The notes under the pieces are model-generated. The model saw nothing but the letters and a program-made list of their open reading frames with translations. It made no database searches and had not been told where the DNA came from. The translations under genes were made by a program, and so were the position numbers. This document shows positions 57,601 to 64,000 of a DNA stretch of 64,000 bases, one piece after another. The DNA lies in assembly GCA_030512295.1 (NCBI GenBank), contig JAULSR010000009.1, positions 1-64,000 on the forward strand, read 5' to 3'. The DNA is from Bombardia bombarda. Lineage: Eukaryota; Ascomycota; Sordariomycetes; Sordariales; Lasiosphaeriaceae. Every line of letters begins with the position of its first letter. Position 1 is the first letter of the stretch.

Positions 57601-58538
57601 TCCACGCTGTCACGCTTCTCTCTTGGTCTCTTGGCCTGTCCCCTTTAGGATGGTGGCGTCCCATGGGCTCCAAGAACATGATTCGGTTTCGGTCTGCCCA
57701 GCAATCCATGTGTCATGGGATACCATCACCACTTCATAACATAACATCAACTTCCATTCTCTTCTCCCTTCCCTTCCCGACCCAGGTGGGAAAGAGAACA
57801 TGTGACATCGCGCCGCTGCACCATAAGCTGTCTTGGTGCTCTTGGTGCCAAGTCAAAGTGAGCCAAGTAAGCCAAGCCGAAAAGGACGAGACGAAGGGGG
57901 GGGGGGGGGGAAGGGAGCCTGCCTGTCATGTTGTCAGCAACGAAAAAAAGTAACAATCACCAGCCAGCTGACTGACACGACACGAGTCTTGCCCGTCCTC
58001 TCCAGCCTCACCACACCACCATCCATAATTTCATAACCCCCCTCGCCCTCATATTAGGTCCTGCCGTATCCGTATTCTCGCAAGAATCACCAAACTCAAT
58101 CGAGTATCTAAATATCAGCTTAGTATTATGTGACTACCTACCTACCTACAACTGAGACTACTGAGCTGCTGCTTAATCCACCCAGTCTTCCCGCCCACAA
58201 AACCTTTGCCTACCTTGCCTGGCTGGGAATTCAAAGCATCTCTCTCTCTCTCTCCAGCCCCGAGCCCCTTTCTCAATCATGACGAACAAGTTAAAAAAAC
58301 ACGACAAGGGCCAGCAAAGAACGAAAAGGAAAACCAAGACGTGCACAAACTGGTGATTTTACCTTCATAAGCAACAACCGCAGCAGACCCCCCTTCTCTT
58401 TCTTTTCTCCAAGGAGGTCATGAGTTCGGTGCAGGACATTTGACGCATACCGGACGATGCAGGTAGAGGAAAAGTGAATTGCATTTGCATGCGAGCTCTC
58501 ACGTCGCCGTCATCTCGAAAAAGAAATAAGAAAATACC
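53503..58538. other. Gene-poor DNA with dense simple repeats, 5.0 kb
   Basis: 3' region of the kinase, then non-coding DNA. Simple repeats: cagacagac around 54030-54052 and 54090-54103, (tatg)n at 54582-54612, A-rich 55443-55480, (ctg)n at 56088-56113 and 57377-57410, a 16-bp ctcctcctcttctttc repeat at 56929-57003 (four to five copies), (ggtc)n at 57211-57240, and G-tract 57897-57910. Numerous tacctacc/ggtaggta tracts. No gene accepted. Confidence 0.5.
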
Positions 58539-58835
58539 CTACCGATCACCGACCACCGACCACCGACCACCGGCTCTTTCCATCTTTCTCTTGACCCAGC
58601 GCCTGTAATGATCCAGAGTCATCTCCACCATCGCTCGAAATCTCTTCCTCTCCGCAACCACCTCTCTCTTCGACTGTCGATACACTTCCAGCTGATCACA
58701 CACCGTCCATGTCGATTTTAGTAGCTCGAATATCACTTTCGGCGAAAAAAGGCAGAGTGTCTGGTAACTGGTGTAGTTCATGGTCGTGGGGGTAAGGGGT
58801 ATGTGATAGTCGTATATGGATATTAGCCATCCCAT
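58539..58835 (-). CDS. Possible small hypothetical protein (98 aa)
   Basis: Frame MGWLISIYDYHIPLTPTT with an inner ATG (MNYTSYQTLCLFSPKV) and a charged helical tail (EVYRQSKREVVAERKRF; LDHYRRWVKRKMER). It begins 85 bp past the importin stop on the same strand, so it may simply be importin 3' UTR. No family recognised; listed because its composition looks more protein-like than other short frames nearby. Confidence 0.25.
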   Translation of the reverse strand: MGWLISIYDYHIPLTPTTMNYTSYQTLCLFSPKVIFELLKSTWTVCDQLEVYRQSKREVVAERKRFRAMVEMTLDHYRRWVKRKMERAGGRWSVVGDR

Positions 58836-58920
58836 GAAACCCTTCGTGTCCCGCAGCGCATTCGTCCCCGAAGCCGGTATGTGCCGCCACCGGGCTAAAG
58901 TTATTGGGTTCTATAGGCGA

Positions 58921-61900
58921 CTAGCTTGCGTTATTCACCAGCACCGCCGCCACCTCTTGGGCGGTAGCGATCTCCTGAGCAAGAACCGCCGCCATCGTAT
59001 CCGCCTGCTGGCAGACCGAAGTGATGATGCCCTGCTCATCAGTAGACAAATGGACTGTCAAGGAAGCATAAAACTGAGGCTGTTCTTGTTGCAGTTCTGT
59101 AATGCAATTAGCTCCGCTCCAGACTGGGTTGAGGATGAATCAAAGACTTACTCATGAACGAGGTCTTGAAAATGCTGTATGGGTCGAGCCTGTCCAGCGG
59201 TGATTCGAGGAGCAAGCTGTCTTCGCCAAGCTCCTCATCGGACATCTCCGCCTCGGCCTCGGGGGCCCCATACTTTTGTGCCTGTGTCGAATGATTGTTA
59301 GTAAATGTGCAATCTCAAGTATCCGACACCTCCACTCAGCCAGAGGTCGCATAAGATATCACCAGCTAGCACCTTACCTCTTCGTTGAGGAACTCCAAGT
59401 AGGCGGTGCTCTCATCCTTGACATCATCACCATCGTCTTCCTCGCCATCCCCCTCGTCATTCCAGCCGGTCTCCTCCTCGTTCCATTCCTCATCTTCATC
59501 ATCATAGCCGTAGGTAGCGCTGTCGAATTGGAAGTCTTCCTTGAGCGCTTCCTCGCGAACTAGTACTGTTAACTATCATAATTATTCACAAGCTAAATGG
59601 GGGATTTTCTTTTTACTAACCCTTGAGTGCCGAAGGCAGAGTGCTGAAGAGAACGGTGATTCCCTGAAGATTGTTAGCATCTGTGTACTCGTTTCCCAAG
59701 GGCTGGCTGATCAGCCAGAGTATGGATACGAACCTGGAGGAGTCTAGGCCATCCCACAGAGACGCTGGCGGGAACTTGCTCAGCCTGAATGCTGAGCAGT
59801 GACACAATAGCGACAATGCAGAGCTTCTTGTCATGCACCCGAGTGAACGAGTCCATGCTGCTAAACCAGAGGCTGAAGAACTTGTTTGTCCAACCCTGAG
59901 ATTCAAGGAAGTTGAGCGTGAGTATGGGATTATAGTAGATGGCGTTGATCACCATTTCCATAAGGTGAATCCGGTAAGACTTGACCTTAACCTCCTGAGC
60001 TGCAAGCACACTCATAGCCATGGTAACGAACCCGATGACGCATTGGTCGATGTGACCGCGAAGACTGAGCATCAAGGCCTCGGCAAGCTTGCACGCGCAG
60101 ATCCTGTCGACACCGCCGACCTTACCGTCGGTGAACATATCAGACACCATGGAAAAGAGCGCCTCGAGATACTCGGGGTTCTGGCTAAGCTCTGGCGCGC
60201 CGTACTGCACAAAGTTATCGAGCGCAGGGAGCATATCCTCAAGATACAACTCAGCACCAGACTTGAAAGTCGTGTGGATCAGCTCAAACGCCTTCCACAT
60301 GGTAGGAGAAATCTGCTTGGCAGAAAAAGTGCAGCTGTCAATGATTTCAAACACCTCGTTGTAAAGATCTATAATCCCTGGTCAGTAAAAGTCGCGACAA
60401 ACAACGCCTGCAGTGTATAGGAAGCAGAACATACCATAAAGCTTGTTCTCCAACGTCACCTGGATGACAGGCATCAACACGCCCTCCATGTGCAGAAGGA
60501 CATCGGGAGTGCTCTCGAGCGTGAGAATCAAAGTGCCGATAGTTTGCAGGACGCCCAGAGCTGTGATGCTCTTCTCATCGAGGAAATCAGTATACTCGTT
60601 CTCCAAGTCATCGCGCTTCTCGCTGTTGTCCAACAAGTCTCTTATGATGCGGAGATATGTGTCCCTGAGCTGTTCGCTAAGTGCCACAGCGAAGGGAGTC
60701 AGTTCCTTGGCGAAAACCTCAACAAAATCTTCCATCACGTTGGCGAGCGCATCGATGTCAGCCTCGTTTGCCAGCTTAAGGAGCTGCTGCATGATGGTCG
60801 GGATGCTCTGCTGCATGCTTGTCCGAATAACGTCATGTCTGATCAGGGGCTGCAGGGCCAAGGCTGCAGTAACACGCACGGGCAGCTTGGGGTCGGCCAT
60901 GCAGTCGAGGATATGGCGATAGATAGTCAGGAGGTTGTTCTCCTCCTTGAAGTTCATCTGTTCAAACTTCTCGACAATGTCGCAAGCCCGGGCCCGAAGG
61001 AAGCCTTGCTGGCTTTTGAAGTCGGGGAAAACATAACGGACAATGAAGTATTCCACCTGGTCAGCAATGGGCGACTTCTTGCCAAGAATCACTGGGGCCA
61101 GAGTTCCGATCATGCGCAGAGCACCCTCCTTTGCAATGTGGTTCTTCTTGTCGTCCGGCGATTGCTCATACTGGTTGACCACCTCGTTGATGAACTTGAG
61201 AATCTCAAAAGTCTGCTTCCTCCGGGTCTTGGTGAGTGTAACCAGGAAATTTGTGGCGGAGACGTCAGGGGCAGAAACCTCCTCGTAAAAGTTCAGCTTG
61301 CGATGCAGGTACTCTTCCGGCTCATCCTCAAACTTCTCAATATCGTCTTCGTCGAGGCAAAGGACGGGGAAGATGAAGTGCCTGACGAGGTTGGTCAAGT
61401 GAGGCTTGAGGTGGGCCCACATTTCCTTATGACGGATGCATTCGTCCAGAAACACAATCGTATATGAGAGGCAAGGGCGGCTCAGCCAGATAGCTTTCGC
61501 AACCCACTTCTCGATCTCTTGGAGGTATTGCTTGAGAACCTCGGGCGCAACTTGGGTTATGAAGTTCTTGGCAAATAGCGTCTCGCTTTCGTCTGCCTTG
61601 TCCATCAAATTCTGGGGGTTTCCGTGTCTTTAAAAAAAAAATGTTAGCTGCGTGCGTCGAAGCCACGATAAAGACATTGTGTTACCTGATGAAGAGACGG
61701 TTCAGATTGAAAAAAGCCCATTTCTTCGCCTTCCACCAGTGGTGACGCTCGCGCTCTGGAGGCACGTCCTGCATGGCGTTCGCGGGAGCGGCCTTGGATA
61801 CCGTCTGGATGAAAATAGTGCACCATCCAAGGTTGACCGGTCCCTGGCGAAGAAATTCGCAGAGTTCCAGCTATACAATAATTGTCAGCAGGTTGTCCGT

Positions 61901-62869
61901 CGGCACTGGTATCAATCATACTCACCCTGGGACCTACCCAGGTGGTGTGTTTGTACACCTTCAGAGCGATATGAAGCATCTCAGCGGCCTCGTCACTCTC
62001 CTGGTTTACCAGCTGGGTGCAGATCTCCAGCAGCCTTGGGAAGCTCGCCTCGATAATTTTCTCGAAATGCGCCCTGTTATCGGCTTCGCCAGTCTTAAAT
62101 CTGTAAGTGCGGCAGATGGCGAGGAGGCAGTGCAGACCAGCCAAGACAGAGGGCGCACTGTTAGTGTTGAGTAGCTGGATCGTGTAGTCCATAAAACCCG
62201 GCCATCTCTCGGGAAAGTCGGAGTGCAGGACGCGCTGGAGGATGGGGACGAGCTGGTGGCGCACCAGATTGGGGGCGCCAGCCAGGATGGGGAGTAGTCG
62301 TTCCCGGAAGCGCGCCTTCTCATCGTCGGGTATCAAGGAGTCGTTGGGTGGCAAGTGCTCTTGACGCTGCCATGCTCGGGTAACACGGTTCTTGAGGTAG
62401 ATGACGGCTGGGGAGGCGCGTGTCAGCGATCAGGCTGGGGTGGGGGAGGGGTAAGGAGGAGAGAAGAGGGAGGGAAGAGGGAGAGAAGAGAGGATTGAGT
62501 TGAGTGATGATATCAGGCTTGATGCTTTGGAGTGCTGGGAGGGTATGACATACCTGGGAGCTGGAGGCTGGCATTCTGCTCGGATTGGATCAAGTCCAGG
62601 AGGATGTCCGTAAAGCCAGGCTGATCTTCGGCCTAGAGGAACGACAGCAAGGCGTCAGTCAGTCAGCAGCGGTAAGGAGTAGACGGTAGATAGGGCTGCC
62701 GGATGACGGCGTGGAGGAGGGAGTGTGGCAGCATGGGTATGGGCATGGCGACAGAACAGGACAATAAACAGCAACGTACATGCTTCAGCTGAAGCTCAGC
62801 CCTCCTGCGAACGTTGGCATCGCTGTCGAGCGTAGCGACGATGCAACTGCGAATGGCGGCGGCATCCAT
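58921..62869 (-). CDS. Importin-beta family nuclear import receptor, Sxm1/Nmd5 (importin-7/8) type
   Basis: Karyopherin of HEAT repeats that carries cargo through nuclear pores under Ran-GTP control. Ten exons are inferred: 62869-62780, 62632-62554, 62407-61926, 61870-61686, 61627-60435, 60368-59734, 59663-59621, 59559-59378, 59281-59152 and 59096-58921; phases all agree and give 1064 aa, normal for the family. The N-terminal importin-beta domain shows MDAAAIRSCIVATLDSDANV, RRRAELQLKH, AVIYLKNRVTRAW and FPERWPGFMD. Conserved middle segments include WWKAKKWAFFNLNRLFIRHG and LRARACDIVEKFEQMNF. The acidic stretch YGYDDEDEEWNEEETGW near the C-terminus matches the acidic insert of importin-7-like proteins. 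All introns appear to be GT-AG, 55-147 bp. Confidence 0.93.
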
Positions 62870-64000
62870 GTTGAGAAGCGTTCAGACCAACTATCACATC
62901 AAGGTCACTTATTCGACGGTGAATGCGTGCTACGTGCGTAGCGGGCGGGAGGGAGACGACGGGATTCTTTGTGTTGATGGGTTGAGGTTGTCGAGGGGGG
63001 CGGCCGAGCTAAAAAAAATTTGGCCCAGATTCTAGTCCCAGTCCCGTTAGTTAATGTTAACACAGGTCGGTAAGGCCGCCGAAATGGCGGGGCATATGAA
63101 GTTAAGAGAGGGTCCGTGGTTGTGGCCTGTGTAGCCAGTCAGGGCCCTGTCAGGGCAGTAGTACTGTTAGGTACCTGGGCTTACTACTTACCGCTGCGGT
63201 GAAGGGGTGGAGGGGTTCCAGCACTCCAACTTGGGGATAGTCCGGGCGGTGGAGGGGGGTTATCAAGGTTCTGCCAGAAGGGGGCCCACGCGCTGCCCTG
63301 GTCAATGCGTCGGCCGAGAATCACTGAAGGCGGGATGAGTTGGCCAGATTGGGCACGATTTGGAAGCCCAGAGTTGCAACACCTTTGAAGGTGTGAGAGA
63401 ACACAACGAATACATGAATCCATCCATCGTGCATCTACTTAAAGGTAGGTAAACCTGAACCGTGCGTCTGTTGAGAGTGAATGTCATTCGCATCATTTAC
63501 TCATGACAGTCCCGCGGCTTCACGCCCCAAACGCCAAAAGGCCCACCGGCGCTTGGGGCAAGCGACTGGCTTGCTTTTCCATGCAGTTCCTGTCATCGAT
63601 ACGCAGCCATCCCAGGCTGCATCTGGCTGAGGAAAGAACTCAAAGGCATATGAGAGATCGCCACCAGCTGCAGCTGCGGGCTGCGGGGCTGCAAATGTGC
63701 CCACCCTTGCCACCCCGTCGAGCCAGCTCCACTGTCTTGGCGATTCCACCAGAGTCTACCAAGCTTAAGCATGTTTGGAATTTGGGCGCTGCCCGTGATT
63801 TATGATTTACCATTTGGACTACCACATAACCGACATTTACCTAGGTAGAGTACTCCCATCTTATACCTTGGTATCCGTATGTACGACCTGAGACACCGAG
63901 ATCTCGGCCATGGTCCATGCCCTGCATCCACCACCCATCCTGTGCCTCAGATCCATCCATGTCGTCGTCGTTGTGTGTGAGAGCGACGTGACTGTGACGC
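62870..64000. other. Intergenic, upstream of the importin gene
   Basis: Promoter side of the importin gene and then non-coding DNA to the window edge. No gene, tRNA or repeat element recognised; tacctaggta-type motifs occur at 63445-63452 and 63840-63848. Confidence 0.5.

Noticed and set aside
60490..61467. Plus-strand frame of 325 codons
   Set aside because: Antisense to the importin exon 60435-61627, which has strong family similarity.

Overview
The window looks like a chromosome segment of a filamentous ascomycete (Pezizomycotina, probably Sordariomycetes). The evidence is short GT-AG introns of 50-190 bp, GC-rich third codon positions in genes, a type I highly reducing polyketide synthase, ascomycete housekeeping genes (slu7, ISN1, a Hal4/Sat4-type kinase, a Sxm1/Nmd5-type importin), and a 10 kb AT-rich block whose repeat copies differ by C-to-T and G-to-A changes, the signature of repeat-induced point mutation (RIP). 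Genus cannot be read from the sequence.

Layout. 1-6.9 kb is the edge of a secondary-metabolite cluster: a leftward HR-PKS/PKS-NRPS-type synthase (KS, AT and the first residues of DH; it runs off the left end), a divergent stand-alone trans-acting enoyl reductase of LovC/ApdC type, and an alpha/beta hydrolase with a Cys nucleophile. 7.4-9.2 kb holds a DUF7924-like protein with a nuclease-like D...ExK motif and a small possible antisense gene. 9.6-11.7 kb is a wrecked DUF3435 gene, the family that contains Starship captain tyrosine recombinases. 12.1-13.4 kb is slu7. 15.2 kb is a secreted protein with a duplicated cysteine module. 16.6-17.7 kb contains two divergent relics, a Dal5-type MFS transporter and a TauD/TfdA dioxygenase. 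18.1-19.2 kb is a Kv-beta-like aldo/keto reductase with its catalytic Tyr replaced. 19.8-21.4 kb is ISN1 (IMP 5'-nucleotidase). 23.0-24.9 kb is a coiled-coil protein of unknown function.

26.2-36.5 kb is a nested transposon block that can be resolved base by base: a Fot1/pogo DNA transposon (TA target duplication) was hit by two Ty3/gypsy elements with 218-bp LTRs (target duplications ATTTA and ATTTT), and one of those was later hit by an unrelated element now left as an un-RIPed 235-bp solo LTR (target duplication AGTAA). 36.5-51.0 kb is almost gene-free: microsatellites, plus one decayed aminoglycoside-phosphotransferase-like gene near 44 kb. 51.0-53.5 kb is the Hal4-like kinase, followed by a further 5 kb without convincing genes. 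58.9-62.9 kb is a ten-exon importin-beta gene on the minus strand. The last 1.1 kb is empty.

The first three genes most likely act in one pathway: the PKS builds a reduced chain, the trans-ER supplies enoyl reduction, and the hydrolase may release or transfer the product. The remaining intact genes are housekeeping or unrelated. The recurring theme is decay next to mobile DNA: four dead protein genes outside the transposon block and one multi-layer transposon graveyard inside it. All intron and domain calls are by eye; no searches were run.
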